Source: CAZMRQ01 sp964568795 (GTDB lineage Bacteria > Pseudomonadota > Gammaproteobacteria > Comchoanobacterales > Comchoanobacteraceae). Taken from it: 64,000 nucleotides of DNA. The position numbers were made by a program, and so were the translations under genes. Below, piece by piece: positions 9,449 to 17,186 of the stretch (within the stretch, counting starts at the first letter, position 1; each line of letters starts with the position of its first letter). The notes beneath the pieces were generated by a model. The model did no database searches and was not told where the DNA came from. It saw nothing but the letters and a program-made list of their open reading frames with translations. The stretch is taken from assembly GCA_964568795.1 (NCBI GenBank), contig CAZMRQ010000003.1:4386-68385 (forward strand). The letters run 5' to 3'.

Positions 9449-9627
9449 TATCAAGACAGAGTATCATGCTGTGCTTGCTGAGTGCTTTGACACTGCCGTT
9501 TTGATGTGTTTTTAGGCAATCGATACTGCTGTATTCAAATTCAGAGTATTTGAGCTGTCAGTTTTTCCAATACAATCATGTACTCAATTTTCTTGGTGTA
9601 TTTAATTAATGAGTCCATGGATTTTCG

Positions 9628-9656
9628 TTGACAAAAAGACATTATGAAATAATAAT
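9628..9656 (+). promoter_or_regulatory. Consensus-like promoter for the first beta-barrel gene
   Basis: A perfect TTGACA (9628-9633) and AATAAT (9651-9656) are separated by exactly 17 nt. The predicted start falls about 16 nt before the start codon, with GGAG in the leader. This is one of the strongest promoter matches in the window. Confidence 0.7.
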
Positions 9657-9678
9657 ATAAAAAAACTATGGAGAAAAA

Positions 9679-10218
9679 ATGAAAGTATTTACATTTGCAC
9701 TTTTAATATCGGGGTCAGTATTGGCTAAAGAAAGCTCACCATTGTTTTTTGGAGGATTTGTCTCTCAGCAAGGAGGAGGGATAGGTGACTTAGTGACACA
9801 TTTCCAGGATGGCAAGTACAACCGGTTCTTATCCTTGTCTATTGGAGGTCGATCTCAGCTTACTCGCTTTTTGTCTATCGGGTTTGAAAGTTATTTTCAG
9901 GCAAAATATTATGAAAGAGACCAAGAGCAGTGGGGATGGTCTTATCCACACCGGATCATGTTTGATTTTAAGCCTACATGGCATATGTCAGAAGCGATGC
10001 ATTTTTATGGCATTATTGGCTACAGTCCTGTGCAAGGAGGCAGCGAGAGTCACAGTCATATAGATGGATTGCGTTTAGGATTTGGGGCGGAGGCATTTCT
10101 ATCTGATCGGTTTAGCCTGCTTTTTCAGTATACACAGACACACCGTCCAGATTATGATGATGCGGATCAGAGTCAGTATCAACCAACATTGGCTATCGGC
10201 ACTCATATTCATTTCTGA
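9679..10218 (+). CDS. Outer-membrane beta-barrel protein, family not identified
   Basis: A 179-residue exported protein: cleavable signal of about 16 residues ending in SVLA, then alternating aromatic/hydrophobic strands rich in Gly, Tyr and Phe, and a C-terminal Phe (THIHF), the classic signal for BAM-mediated insertion. Size fits an eight-stranded barrel. It sits in its own transcription unit behind a consensus promoter, and a second small barrel gene follows 136 bp later. They may be paralogues in role, but I see no close sequence identity. Ligand and function are unknown. Confidence 0.65.
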   Translation: MKVFTFALLISGSVLAKESSPLFFGGFVSQQGGGIGDLVTHFQDGKYNRFLSLSIGGRSQLTRFLSIGFESYFQAKYYERDQEQWGWSYPHRIMFDFKPTWHMSEAMHFYGIIGYSPVQGGSESHSHIDGLRLGFGAEAFLSDRFSLLFQYTQTHRPDYDDADQSQYQPTLAIGTHIHF

Positions 10219-10220
10219 TC

Positions 10221-10238
10221 AATCGGCGTAGGCTGATT
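10221..10238 (+). other. Stem-loop between the two barrel genes
   Basis: AATCGGC-gtag-GCTGATT forms a 7-bp stem with one G-T pair just after the first barrel gene. No T-tract follows, so termination is uncertain; it may be a processing hairpin or attenuator. Confidence 0.3.
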
Positions 10239-10314
10239 AATTATGAGAATTTGATTAACTGAATATTAATAGATTATGAATGCGAAGGCAATGAGTTGTG
10301 TATTCATAGGATGA

Positions 10315-10343
10315 TTGACATTATAGGATCAACAGAATAAATA
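10315..10343 (+). promoter_or_regulatory. Promoter for the second beta-barrel gene
   Basis: TTGACA (10315-10320) and TAAATA (10338-10343) are spaced by 17 nt. The start codon at 10354 is only 10 nt after the -10, so the leader would be very short; AAGGAAA lies between them. Either the leader is minimal or a second promoter exists upstream. Confidence 0.5.
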
Positions 10344-10353
10344 AGGAAAACAC

Positions 10354-10956
10354 ATGAAAAAGTTCATTATCCCAGTAGCGAGTGTGATTTTTTGCACAGC
10401 AGCTAGTGCACTGAGTATTGATTTGGCTCCCAGTGTGAATGAAAGTACAGTAACACTCACAGATTCAGATTTTAGTAAATACTCAAGTTTGACTCATGAT
10501 GTCAATTCGTTTGCATTACAAATTGGTCTTTCAGAGCAGTTGTCTTTGCATAAACATTTTGCTATCGGTGCACGTGCATGGGCTGGCAAAGGATTTCATA
10601 AAGAGACTCTATATGCTTCAGGTGATGATCATGTCACATTGGACATGGGGTACCGAGTTGGTGCGGGAATAGCTCCTACTTTCAAGATGACAAAAGATTT
10701 TTCAGTAAATTTGATGGGTGGTTATGCTCTGAATCAGTTGAAAATAAATGATGATGATAGAGTCAATGCTCTAGATGCTAAGCTGCATGGCTTTGTTTAT
10801 GGTGTTGGTATGACTGCTAAGATCAATTCGCAGTTTGATGCATCAATTAATTATGAAGCATTTGCACCAAAGTCAACTCATATTGCCTCATCAGTTGATA
10901 CAGTTTCTCTAAAAGCGAAACAGCTAAGTTTGGCTATACGTTACAAGATCGCATAA
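10354..10956 (+). CDS. Outer-membrane beta-barrel protein, porin-like fold
   Basis: A 200-residue exported protein with an N-terminal signal (MKKFIIPVASVIFCTAASA) and a body of alternating amphipathic strands such as HFAIGARAWAGKGF and VYGVGMTAKI, ending in AIRYKIA. The pattern suits the Opa/OmpW-like superfamily of small barrels, but no specific family is recognised and the last residue is not the usual Phe/Trp. AAGGAAA precedes the start, and a strong intrinsic terminator follows, so it is monocistronic. Confidence 0.6.
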   Translation: MKKFIIPVASVIFCTAASALSIDLAPSVNESTVTLTDSDFSKYSSLTHDVNSFALQIGLSEQLSLHKHFAIGARAWAGKGFHKETLYASGDDHVTLDMGYRVGAGIAPTFKMTKDFSVNLMGGYALNQLKINDDDRVNALDAKLHGFVYGVGMTAKINSQFDASINYEAFAPKSTHIASSVDTVSLKAKQLSLAIRYKIA

Positions 10957-10963
10957 GTGACAT

Positions 10964-10987
10964 AAAAGGGCTTTAATGGCCCTTTTT
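10964..10987 (+). terminator. Intrinsic terminator after the second barrel gene
   Basis: AAAAGGGC-tttaatg-GCCCTTTTT makes an 8-bp stem ending in a T-run, beginning 8 bp after the stop codon. It is the clearest intrinsic terminator in the window. Confidence 0.85.
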
Positions 10988-11027
10988 CCATCCCTATATG
11001 TGTAGGTCTTTTATTCCATAAGGATTG

Positions 11028-11036
11028 TGTTATGAT
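11028..11036 (+). promoter_or_regulatory. Extended -10 promoter of mpl
   Basis: TGTTATGAT is an extended -10 element (hexamer TATGAT, 11031-11036) with no good -35. The start would be about 14 nt before the mpl ATG, and GGAG lies in that leader. Confidence 0.45.
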
Positions 11037-11056
11037 GTCCGGACTATGGAGACATT

Positions 11057-12385
11057 ATGACAAAGAAGACAATACACATTGTTCCTTCATGCGGTAAGTT
11101 ATCAGCTTGTGTAGCGATTCTTGCCGCTGAGTCGGGATATGATGTTCGTTGTTATGATACGCAACCGCAAAACCCCATGTTGGCTCAATTGCAGCAAAGT
11201 GGACTGCATTGTCACACACATATGCCGCTTGCTAAAGATATACGCAATGATGTGGTTTTAGTAGGCAATAGTTTGTCTCGCTCACATCCTTGGGTCAGCT
11301 CTTGTATGGCTGAAGGAGTGAGACTGCATAGCATGCCTCAGTGGTTGTATGAAAATATACTTTCTCATCGACGAGTCATCGCTGTGTCTGGAACGCACGG
11401 AAAAACAACCACAACCTCTCTTATTGCGTATTTGATGAAGCGCGCTGGCCATGATGTGGGTTATTTAGTTGGTGGGCAGTGTCTTTCATTAGGTGTGTCT
11501 GCACAACTAGGCACAAGCGCTTATTTTGTGATTGAGGCGGATGAATACGATACAGCATTTTTTGACAAACGAGCCAAGTTCTTTTGGTATTGGCCTTATG
11601 TGGCTTTGGTGAACAACCTGGAACTTGATCATGCGGATATTTATCCAGATCTCAAACACTTGCACACGGCTTTTAGGCAATGGTTGCAGTGTGTTCCACC
11701 ACAAGGCTCTATTTGCTTACCAGCTAGTCTGAATCATTTAACAGGGCTATGTTCTGACACCCAGGTTCGTCATTTTGAAAATGAAGGGATTCAAGCTAAT
11801 GAAGATGGCTATCAGTCATTTCGTTTTGATCAACAGGGTGATAGAAGTGTGAGTTGGCAGTTATTGGGCATTATTAATGCTAAGAACATGGTGGCTGCTT
11901 GTTCTGTCTTAGATGCATTGGGGTTAAATATAGATGAGGCATGCCAGCATGCAAAAGATTTTTCTGGTGTGGATAGGAGAATGAGCCTCGTTCATCAAGG
12001 TGATTATGCACTCTATGATGATTTTGCTCATCATCCTACATCTCTGAAGGCATTGTGTGAGTTGCCGTATCAAGGAAAGCTGCATTTAATTATATATCCA
12101 GAAAACATGTATATGAAAACGGATAGGGGCATTCAAGCGGTAGCGGAGCTAATAGGTCAGACAAAACACAGCATTTATTTTTTGCACAATCCCCAAGCCA
12201 AATACAAAACATCGGAAGTTCAAGAATTACTTGGTTCTCATTTTTTCCTGAATGATGAGAGTCTGTTGGACAGTCTAACTAATCTCTTGTCAAAGGGGGA
12301 CAGCATCGTGACTGCATCAGCAAAATACTTAGTTGATTTACATCAAAAGCTTGTGGATAGTCCGTGCAGAGAGAGCTTGGATTGA
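11057..12385 (+). CDS. mpl: UDP-N-acetylmuramate:L-Ala-gamma-D-Glu-meso-DAP ligase
   Basis: Mur-ligase-family enzyme that recycles the murein tripeptide by joining it to UDP-MurNAc in the cytoplasm. The ATP loop is GTHGKTTTT near residues 111-119; the Mpl signature FVIEADEYDTAFFDKR and NNLELDHADIY follow, then DDFAHHPT in the C-terminal ligase domain. The last two motifs separate it from MurC. Length 442 is typical. It is transcribed alone, and the accessory region starts immediately downstream. Confidence 0.93.
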   Translation: MTKKTIHIVPSCGKLSACVAILAAESGYDVRCYDTQPQNPMLAQLQQSGLHCHTHMPLAKDIRNDVVLVGNSLSRSHPWVSSCMAEGVRLHSMPQWLYENILSHRRVIAVSGTHGKTTTTSLIAYLMKRAGHDVGYLVGGQCLSLGVSAQLGTSAYFVIEADEYDTAFFDKRAKFFWYWPYVALVNNLELDHADIYPDLKHLHTAFRQWLQCVPPQGSICLPASLNHLTGLCSDTQVRHFENEGIQANEDGYQSFRFDQQGDRSVSWQLLGIINAKNMVAACSVLDALGLNIDEACQHAKDFSGVDRRMSLVHQGDYALYDDFAHHPTSLKALCELPYQGKLHLIIYPENMYMKTDRGIQAVAELIGQTKHSIYFLHNPQAKYKTSEVQELLGSHFFLNDESLLDSLTNLLSKGDSIVTASAKYLVDLHQKLVDSPCRESLD

Positions 12386-12636
12386 GGGGTTTACTAAGGA
12401 TGCAGACCCAAGTGCGGCAGTGACCTTGGATTTGTTGAGAGCCTGCATCATACTTCGGATGTGAAGACATCGGGTTGTCTGGGTCTCACAGAGATCAAAG
12501 GATGGCGTCACTTTGACCATACTGCCAAGAAAATGAAATCTTATGAGATGGCTATGGGAGTAGCCATACTTGAGATACGGTAGAGTATATTGGCTGATCT
12601 GCGATGCATGTGATCCTGACGGGTGCCATCAATCAC
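12386..12636 (+). other. Intergenic stretch with no supported gene, one stem-loop
   Basis: About 250 bp between the convergent mpl and AAA-ATPase genes. No frame has a credible start and composition. A perfect 7-bp stem-loop, ATGGCTA-tgggag-TAGCCAT, lies at 12548-12567 but has no T-tract. It is the only non-overlapping convergent junction in the window, marking the edge of the accessory region. Confidence 0.4.
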
Positions 12637-13815
12637 TTATGTGGACGTTTCAGTGTCTGTATCATTCCACAATGTGTCCAAGTCCTGCCAACTGAGAATT
12701 GTTGTGCTGCCCCGTGCACTTTTCTCACCATTGTACACCAGGTAGCTGTGATGAGTCATTTGAGATACTTTGTCAAAATACTTTATATTGTTAAAGTAGT
12801 TCCTACTGATCGTTTTACCTGATTTTATTTCTATCGGAGAACAGCGTTGGTTATTTTCAACAAGTAAGTCTATCTCATGTCCCATTTTATCTCGCCAAAA
12901 GTAGCAATTTAGCTGAGTGCCGCGGTTGTATTGTTTTTTCAAGTACTCAAGCAATATGAAGTTTTCAAACAAAGCACCTCTTGCAAAATGGGTGTCTAAC
13001 TGCACACAAGAATCAATGCCCAATAGACTACACAAAAGTCCTGTATCATAAAAATATAATTTAGGTGATTTGGACAATCGTTTGTTAAAATTCTGATAAT
13101 AAGGTTTCAACAGATAGACAACAAAGCTCATCTCCAGTAATGACAGCCATTTTCTAGCAGTGACATGAGAGATGCCGCAATCATTTGCCAAAGATGTCAG
13201 GTTTAACAATTGACCAACGCGGCCTGCGCATAATTTTAGAAATTTTTGAAATAAGCTTAAGTCCGATATGTTAATCAGCTGCCGAATATCTTTTTCAATA
13301 TATGTTTGAATATAGCTTGGGTAAAAATCTCTTGGTTTAATGTCATACTGATGTAGCCTGGGATAAAATCCCCCAAATAGGAGATCATTGACCTCAGTAA
13401 ATGCTTCTTTCTGTTTTAACTCAGTATACGAGAGAGGCAGTAATATATTGACAAGAACTCTGCCAGCAAGGCTTTGGGAAATTTTCTCTGACAGCAAAAT
13501 CTGATGAGATCCTGTAATCACATACATGCCTGCCTTATCCGCTTTATCCACATATACTTGCAAATAAGAGAGCAATTCTGGGATGTGTTGTATTTCATCA
13601 ATGATCAAGCCTTCTGGATTCTTTTCTAGAAAATCTTTTGGGTCATCTTTGACATATTCTCTGACAGATAAGTCCTCAAGATTGGCATAGTTTAAATGAG
13701 GGAAAGTTTTCTTAGCCAATGTTGTTTTTCCAGATTGCCTGGGTCCTAAAATAGCTAATACTGGAAATTTACTGAAAGCGGCCTTTAACCGATGTTCCAT
13801 CTTTCTTGGCCACAT
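12637..13815 (-). CDS. AAA-family ATPase with C-terminal DUF4143 domain
   Basis: A 392-residue protein of the AAA_14/DUF4143 family. The Walker A loop GPRQSGKTT is at about 23-31, Walker B is LIIDEIQHIP near 90-99, and a sensor-like VITGSH follows. The C-terminal half carries the DUF4143 pattern including LYFYDTGLLCSLLGI and a nuclease-like GHEIDLLVE...PIEIKSGK segment. These proteins are widespread, patchily distributed and often horizontally acquired, with no settled function. AAGGA precedes the start. It is not in an operon and opens the accessory stretch. Confidence 0.88.
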   Translation of the reverse strand: MWPRKMEHRLKAAFSKFPVLAILGPRQSGKTTLAKKTFPHLNYANLEDLSVREYVKDDPKDFLEKNPEGLIIDEIQHIPELLSYLQVYVDKADKAGMYVITGSHQILLSEKISQSLAGRVLVNILLPLSYTELKQKEAFTEVNDLLFGGFYPRLHQYDIKPRDFYPSYIQTYIEKDIRQLINISDLSLFQKFLKLCAGRVGQLLNLTSLANDCGISHVTARKWLSLLEMSFVVYLLKPYYQNFNKRLSKSPKLYFYDTGLLCSLLGIDSCVQLDTHFARGALFENFILLEYLKKQYNRGTQLNCYFWRDKMGHEIDLLVENNQRCSPIEIKSGKTISRNYFNNIKYFDKVSQMTHHSYLVYNGEKSARGSTTILSWQDLDTLWNDTDTETST

Positions 13816-13907
13816 ACGCGTTCCTTATGATTGCTGTTTATGGACATATTGTAACACAGGGTTTCAATTTGTCCAGTATTGCATAAGAGTGAGTCCTCAC
13901 TTAATGT

Positions 13908-14378
13908 TCATGATGATTCGAGTGATGTCTCCTTTAACATTGCAGAAAACTTTAGTCTACTCAATATAATTAACTGATATATACGGAATAAAAGGCGGAG
14001 ATCACATAAGACATCACTTAGGTCATGCCGTGGGAATGATGACGGAAGGTATGGGTAGAGTATCTGCTGCAGGTAAGAAAGAGCTTTGCGGGAACCCGAA
14101 GGACCAAGCCTGTGATAACACTGTGGATGGATGATATGTTTGTAAGAAGGTCTAATGGTACCAAGAAGGAAGCACTGAACGATTCTGTCATGGTAATGTG
14201 TGAATTCAGAGATGCGTCCTTTATAGATAATGTGTTCGGAAGCCAGCGGGTAGTAGTTGCCAGAGCAAAGTTGCTTAGCCAAAGAATTGATTATCTGATG
14301 CAGAGAACGCAGAAAGAGAAGAAGGGTGTGGCCCTCATGCAAAGACATCGGTGTTTTTGCAGACACGTGCAGAATGGA
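13908..14378 (-). pseudogene. Reverse-transcriptase-like gene remnant (copy 1)
   Basis: The minus strand has an open frame (13908-14366) whose middle resembles the RNA-directed DNA polymerase palm/fingers: a CSGNYYPL turn, then HYHDRIVQ (compare the RDRVVQ element of reverse transcriptases), then QCYHRLGPSG with a following basic helix. Downstream, another frame reads YVISAFYSVYI, like the F-V-x-R-x-D-x-x-x-Y-Y catalytic strand, but with the Asp lost and stops beyond, so a frameshift seems to separate the pieces. The family call is from motif memory only. Part of it is repeated at 16740-16959. Confidence 0.4.
14155..14378. repeat. Long direct repeat, copy 1
   Basis: About 220 bp closely matching 16740-16959 in the same orientation (for example the shared GAATTCAGAGATGCGTCCTT), with scattered substitutions and a small indel. 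On the minus strand both copies keep the same open frame. With copy 2 it brackets the P-type-ATPase-like gene; the start-to-start distance is about 2.59 kb. Confidence 0.9.
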
Positions 14379-14413
14379 TTATCGGATAACTTGGGATTAG
14401 TATGCAGTATACC

Positions 14414-16516
14414 CTAAGCAGTCAGTGTAGTCTGCGTGTGCGTGTGCTCGTCACCTGGTATAGGAGTAGATGGTTGATGATGCTGTTTACAACATGTGTT
14501 ACGACATTCGCTAGAAGCATGTGGTCTTGGAACAGTAGGTTTGTTTGGAGTGAGGTGAAATAGTAGGGACATCTGCTCCTTAATAAACGACAGTAATCCC
14601 CTGAATGCCTCCTTAACTTTAAGCCATGAAAACATGTATGAAGTATCCATACTAAACATTGCAGCCAAAACAAGCATGGTTATACAAAAGAATGAGGAGC
14701 ATGGTGCCACTATACTTGCAGTTATACCAGGAATAAAGCCATTGACGCCTAAGAGCATTAATGAGTGATATAAGAATGCAGTTGCTATAAAGACAGAATA
14801 TACCTGATATGTACGCTGCAGTCCTTTAAATATCTCAATCAAAGATTTCAGGTCTTCTCGGACAATGCCAAAATGAGAGGCTTCCAGTACTTCATGATCA
14901 AAGTTGTTCGTTTTAAGAGGAGAAATCGCCACTGCTACATCGGCACACCTTAAGGCACCTACATCGTTGATGCCATCACCAACCATCGCCACATTGTATC
15001 GGTTTATCTTAAAAAATTTACAAACTTTATCTCTAAAGCTCGCAACACCACGTTCAGGGGGAGTTAGACTGCCATAACGTTGTAGTTTTCTAATTTCGCT
15101 TGCTTTATCTTGTGGATTACCTAGCTTGCCTTGCGAGTAGTTTTCTGAAAAAATAATATGATCAGCCGGTACCAAATTATCAAAAAATTCACGACATCTT
15201 TTAAGATTTTCCTCATGCTCTACGTGATGCCCACTTAGTATATAAATACTCACATTGTTGTCTTTGAAGTATTGTAATATCTCTCTGGCTTGACTGTGTG
15301 GAATATAAGGCCCTTCCCTATTCTTTGGATCTTCATTAAATAATGTATGCGTCCTATCAAAAACAATGATATCTGGAAGACCTACTGAAGGAACCCGACA
15401 AGATTTGACTTTTTTCCCGAGGAAATCCATTAACTTTTTATGGATTATCGGCCTGATTGTGACAAAGATGCATGGACATGACGCGATCAAACTGATGCTA
15501 AAAACTTCTAAGCCGACCACGATAGAGCCGGTTAAAAGAGCTTGACAAGTGCCCCCTATGACTGCAAGAGCTAATGTCATCATTACAAATATATCGAGAA
15601 ACAGCTTGTGGTCCATATCACCACTTTTTTGAGTGACAGAAGGACAGTTAGCTGAGGCAATTACCTTACTGCCTTTACAAATGATGCTGTGGGCCTCAAT
15701 GGGTTGATTATTCTCGATAGTAGATAGCTTCTCTGTATGAGTGTTTATTATTTCAGATTTTCCACAACTAAGACATTCTACAGGGATGAGTGTGTTTGCT
15801 GGCATTTCTATTGCCATGCCCTTTTTGATGCTAGACAGCGGTATTTGAGTTCTACCATCTGTGCAATTAATCACATGCGCACCGTGTGCACTTTCAACAA
15901 GACATGGTTCTATTTGAATTTTCAAAAATGTGGATACTTGATACATGCCCAACGCAAGGCATGCTTCATCAAACATAAACGCTCCGAAGCTACCGAATGA
16001 TACTAAGCTCATAGTGGTGTTTACCCAATATAAAGCCACAAGGAATAAAATTGATCTTTCTACAGAAGACATGCGCCATGTGAGCTTAAACTCTGTAAAT
16101 TTAAAATGATACAGAGCATCTGCGAAAGAATGACTCAGGTTTATCAATGTGTCATCAGATAGAGTGAATACCGCAGTCGATAGTGCTATACCAATGATAA
16201 ATATGCTCATAGACAATGGTCCTTGCGAGAGCAACAATCCTAAAAGCACCATACTGAGTCCGAATGTCATCAAACTGACATACATTATTTGTTCAGGAAA
16301 GTCTTTCCTGAGAACATATGCCACATATGCACTCATTACTACAAATATGATGACATCGACGATGCCCGGCAAAGCATGATGCATTATGGGCATATGGTAT
16401 AAAAGACCCATAGCAAATACCGCGACTGAGCGTCCTAGCGTCCCAACATCATGATTGTGAGTCGTGCCACATGGGCATTTCCCCATGTCTTTACTTGTGT
16501 TATTGCTGTATACCAT
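14414..16516 (-). CDS. Heavy-metal P-type ATPase-like protein lacking the nucleotide-binding domain
   Basis: A 700-residue membrane protein related to P1B (CopA/ZntA) metal pumps. Seen: the CPC ion site in SCPCIF (347-349), a phosphorylation-site remnant DRTHT (387-391) in place of DKTGT, an ILSGHH segment in place of the usual LTGD, an intact GDGIND (513-518) and the paired final helices. The spacing from Asp387 to GDGIND is only about 126 residues and no HP motif is found, so the ATP-binding N domain is essentially absent; the TGES actuator motif is also missing. Both ends are Cys/His-rich (CPCGTTHNHD near residue 14; CCKQHH and HTHT at the C-terminus), suggesting metal binding. The frame is intact, so it may be a working non-ATPase rather than a pseudogene. 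Confidence 0.75.
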   Translation of the reverse strand: MVYSNNTSKDMGKCPCGTTHNHDVGTLGRSVAVFAMGLLYHMPIMHHALPGIVDVIIFVVMSAYVAYVLRKDFPEQIMYVSLMTFGLSMVLLGLLLSQGPLSMSIFIIGIALSTAVFTLSDDTLINLSHSFADALYHFKFTEFKLTWRMSSVERSILFLVALYWVNTTMSLVSFGSFGAFMFDEACLALGMYQVSTFLKIQIEPCLVESAHGAHVINCTDGRTQIPLSSIKKGMAIEMPANTLIPVECLSCGKSEIINTHTEKLSTIENNQPIEAHSIICKGSKVIASANCPSVTQKSGDMDHKLFLDIFVMMTLALAVIGGTCQALLTGSIVVGLEVFSISLIASCPCIFVTIRPIIHKKLMDFLGKKVKSCRVPSVGLPDIIVFDRTHTLFNEDPKNREGPYIPHSQAREILQYFKDNNVSIYILSGHHVEHEENLKRCREFFDNLVPADHIIFSENYSQGKLGNPQDKASEIRKLQRYGSLTPPERGVASFRDKVCKFFKINRYNVAMVGDGINDVGALRCADVAVAISPLKTNNFDHEVLEASHFGIVREDLKSLIEIFKGLQRTYQVYSVFIATAFLYHSLMLLGVNGFIPGITASIVAPCSSFFCITMLVLAAMFSMDTSYMFSWLKVKEAFRGLLSFIKEQMSLLFHLTPNKPTVPRPHASSECRNTCCKQHHQPSTPIPGDEHTHTQTTLTA

Positions 16517-16706
16517 ACAAGTTTATCTTTTGTCATTATCCCCGTATCATACCAGATAAAATAGATTATGCGAGCAATTGGCAGTAATTAAGAGTTTAGT
16601 TAAGATCCACCTGTGTCTGTGTGTCGGAATCGAAAGCTTATAACTAGATGGGTGCGTGGAGTGGCTTTTCTTAATCATCTGTCCCCAAAAGATGTGAGAA
16701 GCTAGA

Positions 16707-16949
16707 TTAGCTACAATAGTGGCACTTTTCCTGCGGAAAAATGGTATCAAGAAGGAAGCGCTGAACGATTCTGTCATGATAATGTGTGAATTCAGAGATG
16801 CGTCCTTTATAGATAGTGTGTTCGAAAGCCAGAGGGAAGTAGTTGCCAGAGCAAAGTTGTTTAGCCAAAGAATTGATTAGCTGATAGAGCATGCCGCAAG
16901 AGAAGAAGGGGGCGACCCTCATGCAAAGATACACTGTTATCGCAGACAC
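16707..16949 (-). pseudogene. Reverse-transcriptase-like gene remnant (copy 2)
   Basis: An 80-codon open frame that shares INSLAKQLCSGNY, ISEFTHYHDRIVQ and neighbouring residues with copy 1 and then diverges after LLDTI. It lacks the later CYHRLGPSG block, so it is a shorter fragment of the same element. The frame is preserved between copies even though both genes are clearly incomplete. No start or ribosome site supports expression. Confidence 0.4.
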
Positions 16950-16959
16950 GTGCAGAATG
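16740..16959. repeat. Long direct repeat, copy 2
   Basis: Partner of 14155-14378; see there. Homology begins around AATGGTATCAAGAAGGAAGC and ends near CAGACACGTGCAGAATG. Sequence outside these limits does not match, so breakpoints are fairly sharp. Confidence 0.9.
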
Positions 16960-17111
16960 ATACATAAGTCTATTCAGAATACGATCAATAAACTAGGTTT
17001 AGAGATTCTAGTCATTATATCTCCTATGCATCATTCTAATGAGTCGTGTGATTTTACTTTGATGCCTAGATCTTTGGGACAACAGGAGATGTGTGTTGAA
17101 ATACTAAATTA

Positions 17112-17135
17112 AATACTTGATAGAAATCAAGTATT
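17112..17135 (+). promoter_or_regulatory. Perfect inverted repeat upstream of the ankyrin gene
   Basis: AATACTTGAT-agaa-ATCAAGTATT has 10-bp perfect arms. It lies 51 bp before the ankyrin start codon and is not followed by a T-tract, so an operator or mRNA leader hairpin is more likely than a terminator. Confidence 0.45.
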
Positions 17136-17186
17136 AGGGTAGGGTTGGTGGGTAATAAATTAACTAACAATAAAAGAGGCAAATTC

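Larger units (their letters stand above)
16517..17186. other. Gene-poor 670-bp stretch with repeat copy 2
   Basis: Between the divergent P-type-ATPase-like and ankyrin genes. It holds repeat copy 2 with its reverse-transcriptase-like frame and, nearer the ankyrin gene, a perfect inverted repeat at 17112-17135. The remaining short frames have no recognisable product or start signal. Confidence 0.5.

Noticed and set aside
9809..10063. 84-codon frame inside the first beta-barrel gene
   Set aside because: Shadow frame; the barrel frame has a promoter, ribosome site and signal peptide.
12279..12520. Short minus-strand frames overlapping the mpl 3' end
   Set aside because: Antisense shadows with no recognisable content; possible transposase remnant was considered but no motif found.
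16891..17112. 73-codon plus-strand frame after repeat copy 2
   Set aside because: Starts inside the repeat, no ribosome site or family match.
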